Below are positions 1 through 9,447 of a stretch of 39,438 nucleotides of DNA, piece after piece. Source of the DNA: Chitinophagales bacterium. GTDB taxonomy: Bacteria > Bacteroidota > Bacteroidia > Chitinophagales > Chitinophagaceae. Location of the stretch: positions 1-39,438 of the forward strand of contig JAATGQ010000185.1 of the NCBI GenBank assembly GCA_015654595.1. The letters are read 5' to 3'. Position numbers and translations under genes: made by a program. Under the pieces are notes generated by a model. That model did no database searches. It saw only the letters and a program-made list of their open reading frames with translations, and was not told the DNA's origin. How positions within the stretch are numbered: the stretch's first letter is position 1; each line of letters starts with the position of its first letter.

Positions 1-40
1 AAAAACCGCATAATTTTAAAGATCAATCATCAACTACTAT

Positions 41-1798
41 ATGAGAATCCTTTCCGTCATTCTTCTGTTGTCCGTCGCAATCACCCGGATCCAGGCCCAG
101 GTATCCCCCGAACCTTATGTCCCCTGCCAGGAAATGCCCCATTTGATGGAAACCTTCCGCGCGGATGAAGAGGCCGTCATCCGATTCTATACTTCGAGCT
201 TTTATGGCACAAGGTATGGACGCGGCTCGGCGGAAAGCGGCTCTCCCGAAAAGAGGACAAGACTGGTCGGTCTTTATAACGAATACCTCGGAAAGCTGGA
301 TCAGTTGGATTTTAACAGCCTGCCGCAGGAATGCAAGGCAGACTGGATCCTTTTTCAGCGGCAGCTAAAGGAAAAGCTACGCAGCGCCGCGCAGGACTCC
401 ATACGCTATGCACTCCTAAAACCCTGGCTGCCTTTTTCGGATTCGATCTATGCAATAGAAAAGCTCCGCCGGCGCGGACATCCGTTGAATGCAGCCGGTC
501 TGGCAAAGAACTGGTTCAACTATAGCCTTCAGCTGTCTGCGCTGAAGACAAAGCTAAAAGAGGACAAAATGCTGGACCAGGAATCGATCTATGCCGCACA
601 GCTGTTGATCGATGATCTTCGTAGGGCTATTGGCAGCATACACGAATTTTACAATGGTTATGACCCGCAGTACACCTTCTGGATGCCGCTGACCTATAAA
701 GGGCTGGACTCGGCCTTAATCGCCTACGAAGGCGCATTCAAAAGCAAGAACGCTGGATTTGCGCCTGCGGATGGCAGCGGCATCAGCGGACATCCTATCG
801 GCCGCGACGAACTCGTCCGGCAGCTGCAATATCAGATGATCTCTTATTCTCCGGAAGAGCTGATCGACATCGCCAACAAGGAATTTGCCTGGTGTGATGC
901 AGAGATGCTGAAAGCGTCCCGGGAAATGGGCTTTGGCGACAAATGGAAAGACGCGCTGGAAAAGGTCAAGAATAGTTATGTTCCGGCCGGCGAACAACCG
1001 GAAATGATCCTCGGCTTGTATAATCAATCGGTCGACTTTATCAAAAAACACGATCTGATCACGATCCCGCCGCTCGCCGAAGAGACCTGGGGAATGGTCA
1101 TGATGACGCCGCAGCGGCAACTCGTCAACCCCTTCTTTACCGGCGGCGAAGAGATCAGCATCTCCTACCCTACCAATACGATGGCCCACGATGATCAGCT
1201 GATGAGCATGCGCGGCAACAATCCTCATTTCTCGATGGCAACAGTACACCACGAGCTGATCGCAGGGCACAACCTGCAGGCTTTTATGAACAGGAGATAC
1301 CGTACCTACCGCGATTTCGATTCGGGCTTCTGGACAGAAGGCTGGTCACTTTACTGGGAGCTGCTGCTTTGGGACTTTCAATTCCCAAAGACGCCGGAGG
1401 ATCGTATCGGATTCCTTTTCTGGCATATGCACCGCTGCGCCCGGATCATCTTCTCGCTGAACTACCATCTCGGAAAATGGACGCCCCAGCAGTGTATCGA
1501 CTTTTTGGTCGACCGTGTAGGACACGAGCGGGCGAATGCTGCCGGCGAAGTCAGACGATCCTTCGAGGGACACTATGATCCCTTATATCAGCTGGCTTAT
1601 CTTACCGGCGGCCGGCAATTCTATGCACTCAAACATGAGCTCGTCGACAGCGGTAAGATGAGTTACCGGCAGTATCACGATGCTATTCTGCAGCTGAATG
1701 CAATGCCTATCGAAATGATCAGGGCCATCCTGACACAACAACCCCTCACAAAAGATTTTAAAACCAAATGGCGCTTTTATGACCATAGCGTAAAATAA
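41..1798 (+). CDS. DUF885-family metallopeptidase-like protein, secreted
   Basis: A 585-residue protein starting at ATG 41 with a signal peptide (hydrophobic stretch, then IQAQ, cleavage near residue 20), so it is exported. The C-terminal half carries the DUF885 zinc-peptidase-like signature: H404-E405-L-I-A-G-H410 followed by LQ, and TEGWSLYWE with E433 as the probable third zinc ligand. Most family members I know have Pro in HExxPGH; here it is Ala. DUF885 proteins are annotated as putative peptidases or carboxypeptidases, and the substrate is unknown. It lies upstream of the susC/susD pair on the same strand but is separated from it by a terminator hairpin, so it is probably its own unit. 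The family is fairly sure; the activity is inferred from the metal-binding motif. Confidence 0.85.
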   Translation: MRILSVILLLSVAITRIQAQVSPEPYVPCQEMPHLMETFRADEEAVIRFYTSSFYGTRYGRGSAESGSPEKRTRLVGLYNEYLGKLDQLDFNSLPQECKADWILFQRQLKEKLRSAAQDSIRYALLKPWLPFSDSIYAIEKLRRRGHPLNAAGLAKNWFNYSLQLSALKTKLKEDKMLDQESIYAAQLLIDDLRRAIGSIHEFYNGYDPQYTFWMPLTYKGLDSALIAYEGAFKSKNAGFAPADGSGISGHPIGRDELVRQLQYQMISYSPEELIDIANKEFAWCDAEMLKASREMGFGDKWKDALEKVKNSYVPAGEQPEMILGLYNQSVDFIKKHDLITIPPLAEETWGMVMMTPQRQLVNPFFTGGEEISISYPTNTMAHDDQLMSMRGNNPHFSMATVHHELIAGHNLQAFMNRRYRTYRDFDSGFWTEGWSLYWELLLWDFQFPKTPEDRIGFLFWHMHRCARIIFSLNYHLGKWTPQQCIDFLVDRVGHERANAAGEVRRSFEGHYDPLYQLAYLTGGRQFYALKHELVDSGKMSYRQYHDAILQLNAMPIEMIRAILTQQPLTKDFKTKWRFYDHSVK

Positions 1799-1823
1799 AT
1801 TTTAAGCCCTTTGCAAAATCCTG

Positions 1824-1861
1824 GAAGAGTCGGTTAAATTTTATGAATTGACCGACTCTTC
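1824..1861 (+). terminator. Intrinsic terminator hairpin after the DUF885 gene
   Basis: A perfect 11-bp stem (GAAGAGTCGGT / ACCGACTCTTC) with a 16-base loop starts 26 bases after the stop codon. It is followed by TTCATTCTACTTTT, which is T-rich but not a clean T-run. Confidence 0.7.
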
Positions 1862-2025
1862 TTCATTCTACTTTTAACCAGACTTATCCATTAACCAACC
1901 ATCACATAAATGCTGCCGATATCCTTCTGGCAGTAATTGACGTCTATCCCTGGCCGATACAAAACATCATGTTTCGATCGCATCAAAGATCGAATCCCAT
2001 TTCTATTTACCAAACTAATCTAAAC

Positions 2026-5000
2026 ATGAGAAAATTCTCGTTTGGAAAGCTACTGCTTTCATGCCTCTTCATTTGTCTCGCCTCATGGGTCCAGGCCCAA
2101 TCCCTGCAAAAGATCAAAGGCAGGATCACAGACAGTACAGGCGCCCCTATCGCCGGCGCCAGCATCCAGTTAAAAGGAAAGTCCAAGACGGTATCGAGCG
2201 CGCAGGATGGCAGCTTCTCGATCAATGCCCCCTTGCAGGGAGTGCTGAGGATCACAGCCATCGGCTTTACGCCAAAGGAAATCTCCATCGTCAGCAATAC
2301 GGAACTATCCATCACGCTGCTCGTCAACGACCGATCGATGGATGAAGTCGTCGTCACGGCTCTTGGCGTAAAACGCGAAAAAAGAAATCTTACCTTCTCG
2401 AGCCAGGAGATCAAAGCCGCGGACATTGTCAAAGCGCAGGAACCCAATCTGCTGAACACGATGTCCGGCAAGGTCGCCGGCGTTCAGATCGCGTCGACCT
2501 CCGGCGCTCCTGGTGCTTCCTCTTCGATCATCATCCGCGGTATGACGTCCATTACCGGAGACAACCAGGCGCTGATCGTACTGGACGGCGTTCCCATCAA
2601 CAATGACGAAACAGACGGTGGAGGCGACGGCGGAGCCGGTAACAACCGTCTCGCAGATATAGATCCTGCTATCGTCGAAAACATCAACGTGCTGAAAGGA
2701 GCTGCCGCCACTGCGCTTTATGGCTCCGCCGGCGCCCGCGGCGTAGTGCTGATCACGACAAAAAGCGGCTCTCGAAGCAGTAAGCCCGTTTTTACGCTGT
2801 CCTCCAGCGTCTCAGAAGAAACGCCCAACTATGCTCCCAGACAATATAAATACTCCTTGGGTACGGGCGGTCTTTATGCGACTGGCACCGGCTCCGGCGT
2901 AATGAGCACCTCCTGGGGCGCCCTGATGGATACGCTTTATATAAATGGAGTAAAAGCTCATGTAATAAAACCCGACAGGGAATTCTTCCAGACGGGTGTC
3001 ACCAATAACAACACGATCAGTGTTTCCGGCGGCAACCCGCTTTCCAGTTATTTTATCTCCTATTCTTACTATGACCAGAAAGGTACAACACCTTATACTT
3101 CCAATGACAGACATAGCCTGTTCACGAAGTTCTACAACCAGATCACGCCAAAGCTCTCCGTCACCAGCGAACTTACGTACTCCAATAATCTTGACCATCT
3201 CCAGAATCAGGGCTATGGTACAACCAACCCCATAATGCAGGTCTACCCGGCGCCTGTTTCTTATGATATGAAAGACTATCTGAACCCGGACGGCACACAA
3301 CGGATGTACAGGAACTCGCGGGATAACCCCTACTGGCTGCTGCACAATGTCGGAAATGTTTCAAAGGTCAACCGTTTCCTGCCCGTAGTCAATGTTGTAT
3401 ATACCCCCTTATCCTGGCTTTCGCTGACCGAAAGGATCGGCGCAGATATTTATTTCGACCGGTTCAACGGACACGTCAATACCGGCAGCGTGGCTTACTC
3501 GACCGGCAAACTATGGAGCAACACGGAGAATTTCGCACAGTATAACCACGACTTCATCGCCCAGGCCAGAAAACAGTTCGGGAAATACAACGTATCCTTT
3601 CTCGTTGGGAACAATATCTTAGCCCAGCATTCGGGCTATACCAATGCCATCGGCACGGGGCTGGCAAGATCTGGCTATTACAATATGGCCAGCAGCTCCG
3701 CCACCACCTATACGGAATCGGACTACGACAAACGCAAAATAGGCTTTTATTCACAGGCCGAGATCGACTACCAGCGCTTCCTGGTCTTCTCTCTGAGCGG
3801 CCGCTATGACGGCAGTTCGGTCCTGAAAAAGGAATGGTATCCTTATGGATCGGCGGCGATGGGCTTTATCTTCTCCGAACTGCTTGACGGAGGGATCAGG
3901 AACATCATGAGCTTTGGTAAGGCCCGCATCTCCTACGCCGTTGTAGGGAATGATAATGTCGATGCCTATAGAAACCAGACGGCTTATGTACAATCCACCA
4001 CCGGCAACCTGGTCTGGCCCTATAATGGCCAGAACGGCTTCCTGCTTAATTCGGAAGAAGGCAACCCTAACCTGAAGAATGAACTGCAGAAGGAATTCGA
4101 AGTGGGACTGGAAACAAAATTCTTTAACAACCGCATCGGCCTCGAAGCCTCTTACTACCAGAGAAGAACCAGCAATGGACTGGTAGACGGCGCATCCTTA
4201 GCCGCTTCTACGGGCTATTCCTCCACCACGCTCAACTCGGCAAAGATCAATACCAACGGTCTGGAAGTCCTGCTGAGCGGAACACCCATCAGAACAAAAG
4301 ACATCTCCTGGGATATCGTCGTCAACTACTCCATATTCAGCAACGTAGTGAAGGAAGTAGCGCCGGGTCTGGACGCCACGGAGATCGGAGAAACCTATGC
4401 CCTGAAAGGAAAGCCCTACGGTATGTTTTACGGTAACAAGTACGCCCGCGATGCCAAAGGGAATATCCTTGTATCTTCCTCGGGTCTGCCGGATATTGCC
4501 ACCGACAACGGCTACCTCGGAACCATCACGCCCAACTGGACAGGCGGTATCACCAACGAATTTCATTACAAACAATTCTCCTTCAGCTTCCTGATCGATA
4601 CCAAACAAGGCGGCGAAATGAACAATACGGACGAACGCTACGATATGTATTATGGTTCTTCCAAATTCACAGCCAACCGCAATCCCATCGTCGTAAAAGG
4701 GGTGGTGGACGACGGCTCCGGCAAGGCGAATACGACACCGGTGGCGGCGCAGACCTACTACCAGACGATCTCCAATGTGCTGGAAGCCTATATGCAGAAG
4801 ACCTCCTATGTCAAACTGCGCAACCTGAGCTTCAGCTATGCGATGAACAAAGCCGAACTGTCAAAAATGCCCTTTAAGGAAGCGATCTTCACCGTGACCG
4901 GCCGTAATCTCTGGATCCACCACGACGCTGGTTTCACCGGTTCGGATCCGGAATCCACCAACTCTTACGGGGTCGCTCAAGGCAATACGGGTTTGTATGC

Positions 5001-5055
5001 TTATGCACCTCCTACATCAAAATCGATCGGCGTTTCTGTAAAACTGACGTTCTAA
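2026..5055 (+). CDS. SusC/RagA-family TonB-dependent outer-membrane transporter
   Basis: A 1009-residue SusC-like protein. The frame is open from 1969, but ATG 2026 gives a proper signal peptide (MRKFSFGKLLLSC...WVQAQ), so I take that start. Domain order: signal peptide 1-25; a CarboxypepD_reg-like beta-sandwich about 28-105 (IKGRITDSTGAPIAGASI); a TonB box-like MDEVVVTALG; a plug domain about 110-230 with GKVAGVQI, SSIIIRG and LIVLDGVPINN, all typical of SusC; then a 22-strand-type barrel to the C-terminal Phe. Proteins of this family import oligosaccharides or peptides with a SusD-type lid and TonB energy. The susD-like partner starts 22 bases downstream, so the two form an operon. The substrate cannot be read from the sequence. 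No TAnnTTTG box was found in the 160 bases upstream. Confidence 0.95.
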   Translation: MRKFSFGKLLLSCLFICLASWVQAQSLQKIKGRITDSTGAPIAGASIQLKGKSKTVSSAQDGSFSINAPLQGVLRITAIGFTPKEISIVSNTELSITLLVNDRSMDEVVVTALGVKREKRNLTFSSQEIKAADIVKAQEPNLLNTMSGKVAGVQIASTSGAPGASSSIIIRGMTSITGDNQALIVLDGVPINNDETDGGGDGGAGNNRLADIDPAIVENINVLKGAAATALYGSAGARGVVLITTKSGSRSSKPVFTLSSSVSEETPNYAPRQYKYSLGTGGLYATGTGSGVMSTSWGALMDTLYINGVKAHVIKPDREFFQTGVTNNNTISVSGGNPLSSYFISYSYYDQKGTTPYTSNDRHSLFTKFYNQITPKLSVTSELTYSNNLDHLQNQGYGTTNPIMQVYPAPVSYDMKDYLNPDGTQRMYRNSRDNPYWLLHNVGNVSKVNRFLPVVNVVYTPLSWLSLTERIGADIYFDRFNGHVNTGSVAYSTGKLWSNTENFAQYNHDFIAQARKQFGKYNVSFLVGNNILAQHSGYTNAIGTGLARSGYYNMASSSATTYTESDYDKRKIGFYSQAEIDYQRFLVFSLSGRYDGSSVLKKEWYPYGSAAMGFIFSELLDGGIRNIMSFGKARISYAVVGNDNVDAYRNQTAYVQSTTGNLVWPYNGQNGFLLNSEEGNPNLKNELQKEFEVGLETKFFNNRIGLEASYYQRRTSNGLVDGASLAASTGYSSTTLNSAKINTNGLEVLLSGTPIRTKDISWDIVVNYSIFSNVVKEVAPGLDATEIGETYALKGKPYGMFYGNKYARDAKGNILVSSSGLPDIATDNGYLGTITPNWTGGITNEFHYKQFSFSFLIDTKQGGEMNNTDERYDMYYGSSKFTANRNPIVVKGVVDDGSGKANTTPVAAQTYYQTISNVLEAYMQKTSYVKLRNLSFSYAMNKAELSKMPFKEAIFTVTGRNLWIHHDAGFTGSDPESTNSYGVAQGNTGLYAYAPPTSKSIGVSVKLTF

Positions 5056-5077
5056 GGCTAAATCAAAAAGAATTATA

Positions 5078-6481
5078 ATGAGAAAATTATCAATAGCATT
5101 TTGTCTGTTCCTTGCAGCAGCATCACTGCCCGGCTGCAAAAAATTTCTGGATGTGAATCATGATCCCAATAACCTTACCGACGCATCGGAGGACCTGATC
5201 CTTTCTCCTGTCGAAGAAACGATAACAGCCCAGATAGACGGGGGAACGGGTTCGATCTGTATCAACTACTGGATGCAGAACATGGCCAACAACCAGCCTA
5301 CGCCGAGCGACGTCAGCTACGTTGTGACCAACCAGTACTTCGACGATTCCTGGGGCTGGACCTACACCACCGTCCTGAACAACCTTCATACGATGAATGC
5401 CGAAGCCCTTTCGAATGGAAACCCCGGTTATGCTGCTATCGCAAAGATCCTGACGGCCTATTCGCTCGGTTATGCCACAGACGTCTGGGGCGATGTCCCA
5501 TACACGCAGGCCTTTCAGGGTACAAACAAATTAACGCCCGTCTATGATCCCCAGGAATCGATCTATAAGACGATCCAAAGCCTGCTCGATAGCGCCATCA
5601 CCGAAGCCTCAGCGGGTACAGGGAAGGCGCCGGGCTCTGACGACTTCTTTTACGCCGGAGATATGGCCAAATGGACGAAGCTGGCTTATAGCCTCAAGGC
5701 CCGTTACTATATGCACCTGACAAAGGCGCCCGGTTACGATGCGACTGCGCAGTCCAACCTGGCCCTGCAGGCCCTGGCCAACGGTATGACCACCTATGCG
5801 GATGACTGTTCTTTCGCCTATGCCGGCTCCACCACCTCGTCTGCAAAATGGTATTGGAACTTCTACAACCAGACGACGGCAACGCTGTGCTCCACCTATG
5901 TCGACAGTCTTAAATCACGCAATGATCCCCGCATCGCTCAGATATGCAACACAGCCGCAAACACCGGTCTCTATACGGGAATAACGATCGGAACAACCGG
6001 TAACCTGTTTGACTTCAGTACCGGCGGCCTTTTCTATTGCAACACAAATTCCAATGGTTATGTATTCAGCGCGGATGAAGCCCTGTTCTTAAAGGCAGAA
6101 GCTACCTTCAGGGTCTCCGGCGCCAGCGCGGCCAGCCCGATCTATCGTACCGCCATCACCAACAATTTCCTGAAGCTGGGTATCGACACGAACTCGACAG
6201 CAGCGCAGGCTTACCTGACAGCAAGAGGAGCATTGACAGATGCGAACGCGCTGCAACGGATCATCGAAGAAAAAACAACCGCCAACTGGTTTAGTAATGA
6301 GAACTGGGTCGACTGGCGTCGCACGGGATACCCGAAACTGACTGTACTGCCCTCCAGCGTGGGCGCGGCGGTCAGCGAGATCCCAAGAAGGTTCCTTTAT
6401 CCTCAAAATGAACTGACCTCCAATCCGCAATCCATCCAGAACGCCAAGATCACCGATCGCGTCTGGTGGGATGCGCAATAA
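5078..6481 (+). CDS. SusD/RagB-like nutrient-binding outer-membrane lipoprotein
   Basis: A 467-residue lipoprotein with a signal peptide ending in the lipobox LPGC (Cys20), followed by KKFLDVNHDPNN, the usual SusD start. The segments YSLGYATDVWGDVPYTQAF and YDPQESIYKTIQSLLD and the ending ENWVDWRRTGYPKL match the SusD-like type often annotated as 'SusD/RagB family nutrient-binding outer membrane lipoprotein' (SusD-like_2). It should sit on the cell surface as the lid of the SusC channel encoded 22 bases upstream. The stop is followed at once by a strong hairpin, which ends the susCD operon. The ligand is unknown; this SusD type is found beside both glycan and peptide systems. Confidence 0.92.
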   Translation: MRKLSIAFCLFLAAASLPGCKKFLDVNHDPNNLTDASEDLILSPVEETITAQIDGGTGSICINYWMQNMANNQPTPSDVSYVVTNQYFDDSWGWTYTTVLNNLHTMNAEALSNGNPGYAAIAKILTAYSLGYATDVWGDVPYTQAFQGTNKLTPVYDPQESIYKTIQSLLDSAITEASAGTGKAPGSDDFFYAGDMAKWTKLAYSLKARYYMHLTKAPGYDATAQSNLALQALANGMTTYADDCSFAYAGSTTSSAKWYWNFYNQTTATLCSTYVDSLKSRNDPRIAQICNTAANTGLYTGITIGTTGNLFDFSTGGLFYCNTNSNGYVFSADEALFLKAEATFRVSGASAASPIYRTAITNNFLKLGIDTNSTAAQAYLTARGALTDANALQRIIEEKTTANWFSNENWVDWRRTGYPKLTVLPSSVGAAVSEIPRRFLYPQNELTSNPQSIQNAKITDRVWWDAQ

Positions 6482-6500
6482 CAAATGCTCAAGTAAGAAA

Positions 6501-6530
6501 GAAGAGAACCGCTGTTTAGCGGTTCTCTTC
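6501..6530. terminator. Bidirectional terminator embedded in a GH30 stop codon
   Basis: A perfect 13-bp stem (GAAGAGAACCGCT / AGCGGTTCTCTTC) with a 4-base loop, followed by TTTTAT on the + strand. It ends susD (+) and lies across the stop codon of the minus-strand GH30 gene: the last codons and the TAA (6516-6518) form one arm and the loop. Confidence 0.85.
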
Positions 6531-7940
6531 TTTTATAACATAAGTGGCCACGGCCCCCGCATTCAGCGAAGTATGCAGCTTTTCCTTCTGTAAGTCGACA
6601 GTAAACGTCTGCGCCGCAGTACTATTGTTCAGAACGATCAGCACAATCTTATGATCGGGTGTACGGAACGCTACATTGGGCAGCACGTCATCGCTGTTGG
6701 AGCCGATACGGACCGATCCCGGACGTACAAACTTGGCAGCATGAGCAATGATATACCAGGCCGGATTGCGAACCACTTTATCTCCATCGATCGTGACAGC
6801 GCCCAGACAACGATCGCATCCTCCCCTATCGGTATGCGGTTCGTATTTGGAATCAGCAGCCAGGTTCCACTCGATCACATTTTTGCACCAGTTGCGGGTC
6901 GCGCCGATGATCAGTTTACGAACGTGCTCCGGAATATCCTTGCTGAAGTCGCCGGGAGCCCCCACCCATTGCTCGGTAAAATAAAGATTCTTATCGGGAT
7001 AAGCGTCGTGTACCAGCGACAGCGAGTCGATCTTTCCTGCATACAGATGAAAAGCGGAACCATCGATATACTTGCGGGCATCGGGATCATTGAGGATCGA
7101 GATCGGATAGTCAGGCCGGTCCGCATTGTGGTCATAGATGATGATCCTGGTGTCGAGACGGGCCTGATCCAGTGCAGGGCCAAGGTGATTCTTTATAAAT
7201 TCGGCTTCATCCTTTGCCGGAAAAAGCATGCTTGGATTGTTACCCGGATGCAGCGGCTCGTTCTGAACAGTGATAGCGTCGATACGAAGGCCCTGCTCCT
7301 GCATAGCCAGGATATACTTTACCAGGTATTTGGCAAAGGCCGGATAATATTTGCGCAGCAAGGTTCCGCCCCGGGTATCATTATTATCTTTCATCCAGGC
7401 CGGCGGAGACCAGGAAGATCCCAGCACCTTGATCGTTGGGTCGAGGTCCACCACCTGTTTCAGCACGGGAACAACGTCTTTCAGATCGGGGCCAAGATCA
7501 AAATGTTCCATGGCCGTATCGGTCTTGCCCGCAGGCAGATCGTCATAGGAGAAAACGTGATCGCTTAGGTCGGAAGCGCCGATACTTACCCGAAGATAGC
7601 TGGTACCGATATGATCGCTGTCGGATGTGATCAATTGATGCAGCAGCTCATTCCGGGCTGCAGGACTCATCGCCATGATATGCTGCGCGCTGCCGCCCGT
7701 AAGCGCAAAGCCAAATCCATCGATATGCTGGAAATCTTTCTTTTCATCGATGCTGATCACAGGACCAGCAGCGGAACCGGCCCCTTTTTCAAGCCGTCCT
7801 TCCGGCTGCTGTTTAAAAAAGACGGACTGGGGCGGATCGGTCAGCCAGATGCTGACAGGTCTTTCTTTCTGGGCAGTTGCACTCAAACATCCAAAGGCAA
7901 GCCCTGCGACAAAAAAGGGCGCTCGGAAAAAGGTTGGCAT
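6516..7940 (-). CDS. Glycoside hydrolase family 30 (glucosylceramidase / beta-1,6-glucanase-like)
   Basis: 474 residues from ATG 7940, with a signal peptide ending SATAQ, so probably periplasmic or secreted. The frame is open 69 bases further upstream, but ATG 7940 overlaps the stop of the upstream GH30 (TAATG), which argues for translational coupling from this start. Clan GH-A features: SSWSPPAWMKDN, the acid/base Glu228 in TVQNEP, and the nucleophile Glu323 in YFTEQW. The C-terminal beta-sandwich typical of GH30 follows (KFVRPGSVRIGS, VLIVLNN). Family members cleave beta-glucosyl, beta-1,6-glucan or beta-xylosyl links; the exact substrate is not visible. Unusually, its 3' end is part of a terminator hairpin shared with susD. 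Confidence 0.92.
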   Translation of the reverse strand: MPTFFRAPFFVAGLAFGCLSATAQKERPVSIWLTDPPQSVFFKQQPEGRLEKGAGSAAGPVISIDEKKDFQHIDGFGFALTGGSAQHIMAMSPAARNELLHQLITSDSDHIGTSYLRVSIGASDLSDHVFSYDDLPAGKTDTAMEHFDLGPDLKDVVPVLKQVVDLDPTIKVLGSSWSPPAWMKDNNDTRGGTLLRKYYPAFAKYLVKYILAMQEQGLRIDAITVQNEPLHPGNNPSMLFPAKDEAEFIKNHLGPALDQARLDTRIIIYDHNADRPDYPISILNDPDARKYIDGSAFHLYAGKIDSLSLVHDAYPDKNLYFTEQWVGAPGDFSKDIPEHVRKLIIGATRNWCKNVIEWNLAADSKYEPHTDRGGCDRCLGAVTIDGDKVVRNPAWYIIAHAAKFVRPGSVRIGSNSDDVLPNVAFRTPDHKIVLIVLNNSTAAQTFTVDLQKEKLHTSLNAGAVATYVIKEENR

Positions 7941-9367
7941 TACTTGATAATTAAAGTAGCTATGGAATGCGGAAGGCTCTCGTTTACCGTCGCCTTTCCT
8001 TTGAGACACAGATGATAAGGAACAGCCTCATCGGTCGTATTCAGGACAATGACAACGATACTGCCGTCTTTGTTCACAAAGGCGGTCGTTTGCAGCGAAG
8101 CGCGGTTGGAGGAAACAGCAATTCTCCTGGCGCCAGGACGCACAAACTTGGAAAAGTGGCCTATATAGTAAAACGCATTGGTATAGATGAGCTGCCCGGT
8201 ACGCGTGTCCGCATGAACAGGGGCAAAACAGAAATTGCCGACGTGGTTGGGGCCTCCGTTTTCATCGAGCAGGATATTCCAATCGGTCCAGCCGGAAGCG
8301 CCGCTGTTAAAGTCGTTGACCATCGAATACCCATAACGTTCACCTAGCGACCAGGCGTTCAGACTGTCGAATTCGAAACGCTCCTTACAGCCTTCGGTAA
8401 ACAACAGATTTTTGGCGGGAAAGGCCTTATTGACCAGTCTGACATTGTCAAACAGCATCGGTCCGCCCGTCCAGGTCTCATACCAGTGGAAGCCAATACC
8501 CCAAACGTATTTCGCAGCCGCAGGATCTTCCAGGATCGTACTGGCACGTTGATAAACAAGATCCCGGTTGTGATCCCAGGCGATCAGCTTTTTATCGGCA
8601 AGCCCGGATCTCTGTAAGGTGGGTCCCAGGTATTTTTTGATAAAGTCACGTTCGTCTTCCGCGGTGTAGATGCAAGACTCCCACTTCTGTTTGGCCATCG
8701 GCTCGTTTTGAACCGACAAACCCCAGACAGGAATACCCTTTGCCTCGTAGGTCCGGATGAACTTTACATAGAAATTAGCCCAGTCCTGCGCAAAGGCCGG
8801 CTTTAACTTTCCGCCGCCGGTGACGCTGTTGTTGTCTTTCATCCAGGAAGGAGGGCTCCAGGGAGTGACATAAAGGGTCAGGTGGCCGCCGGCAGCAGCT
8901 ATCGCCTGTTTGATCAGCGGTATCCGATAGGTTTCGTCATGCGCAACGCTAAAGGTCTTCAGGGAACGATCATTGTCGGATACATAGCTGTAGCTGTCGC
9001 TGGAAAAGTCGCAGCTTTGAATATGCGTGCGGGCAAGCGTATAGCCGATCCCTGAAGTGGGGCTATAATAGGCAGTCAGCAATTCGTGCTGCTTTTCTTT
9101 TGAGAGTTTGGCAAAGGTTTCGGCCGACGCGTCGGTCAGCGCGCCGCCAATACCAATAATGGATTGAAAAGTCACGGAAGGATCGACAAGCACAAAAGGT
9201 TCTGTTTCGAGCGGCTGGCGCCAGGCAGAGAAGTTGTAGGTTCCACCCTGGGTCATCCGGAGCGGTGTTTTGGCAGCAGTCGTATAGACCGTCATTGTTT
9301 TTGACTGTCCAATAGCAAGCAATCCAGCCAGTACAGATGTTAAGAAAAGGGCTGTTTTTTTATACAC
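7940..9367 (-). CDS. Glycoside hydrolase family 30 (glucosylceramidase-like)
   Basis: 475 residues if translation starts at GTG 9367, which yields a good signal peptide (MYKKTALFLTSVLAGLLAIG). The frame is open to an ATG at 9460, but that start overlaps the upstream dus gene and puts 31 charged or polar residues before the signal, so GTG is preferred. Catalytic residues: acid/base Glu222 in SVQNEP and nucleophile Glu325 in LLFTEGC; SPPSWMKDNN is the usual GH30 loop. A C-terminal beta domain follows (KFVRPGARRIAVSS). It resembles the glucosylceramidase branch (GH30_1-like). Its stop TAA overlaps the ATG of the second GH30 by one base, so the pair is expressed together, probably against one beta-glucan or glucoside with different linkages. 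Confidence 0.9.
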   Translation of the reverse strand: MYKKTALFLTSVLAGLLAIGQSKTMTVYTTAAKTPLRMTQGGTYNFSAWRQPLETEPFVLVDPSVTFQSIIGIGGALTDASAETFAKLSKEKQHELLTAYYSPTSGIGYTLARTHIQSCDFSSDSYSYVSDNDRSLKTFSVAHDETYRIPLIKQAIAAAGGHLTLYVTPWSPPSWMKDNNSVTGGGKLKPAFAQDWANFYVKFIRTYEAKGIPVWGLSVQNEPMAKQKWESCIYTAEDERDFIKKYLGPTLQRSGLADKKLIAWDHNRDLVYQRASTILEDPAAAKYVWGIGFHWYETWTGGPMLFDNVRLVNKAFPAKNLLFTEGCKERFEFDSLNAWSLGERYGYSMVNDFNSGASGWTDWNILLDENGGPNHVGNFCFAPVHADTRTGQLIYTNAFYYIGHFSKFVRPGARRIAVSSNRASLQTTAFVNKDGSIVVIVLNTTDEAVPYHLCLKGKATVNESLPHSIATLIIK

Positions 9368-9447
9368 GGTATAGATATTTATGGGTCCTAAATTAGGATT
9401 TTTTATGTGGCAATAGGATGAATCTTCGCCACCCGGATCAGCCGCCC

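Noticed and set aside
1910..1950. Short CTGCC / GGCAG inverted repeat before susC as an operator
   Set aside because: Only 5 bp of stem with an 11-base loop; such pairs are expected by chance at this length.
6651..7568. A 305-codon open frame on the + strand inside the GH30 gene
   Set aside because: Antisense shadow of a clear GH30 enzyme with intact catalytic Glu residues.
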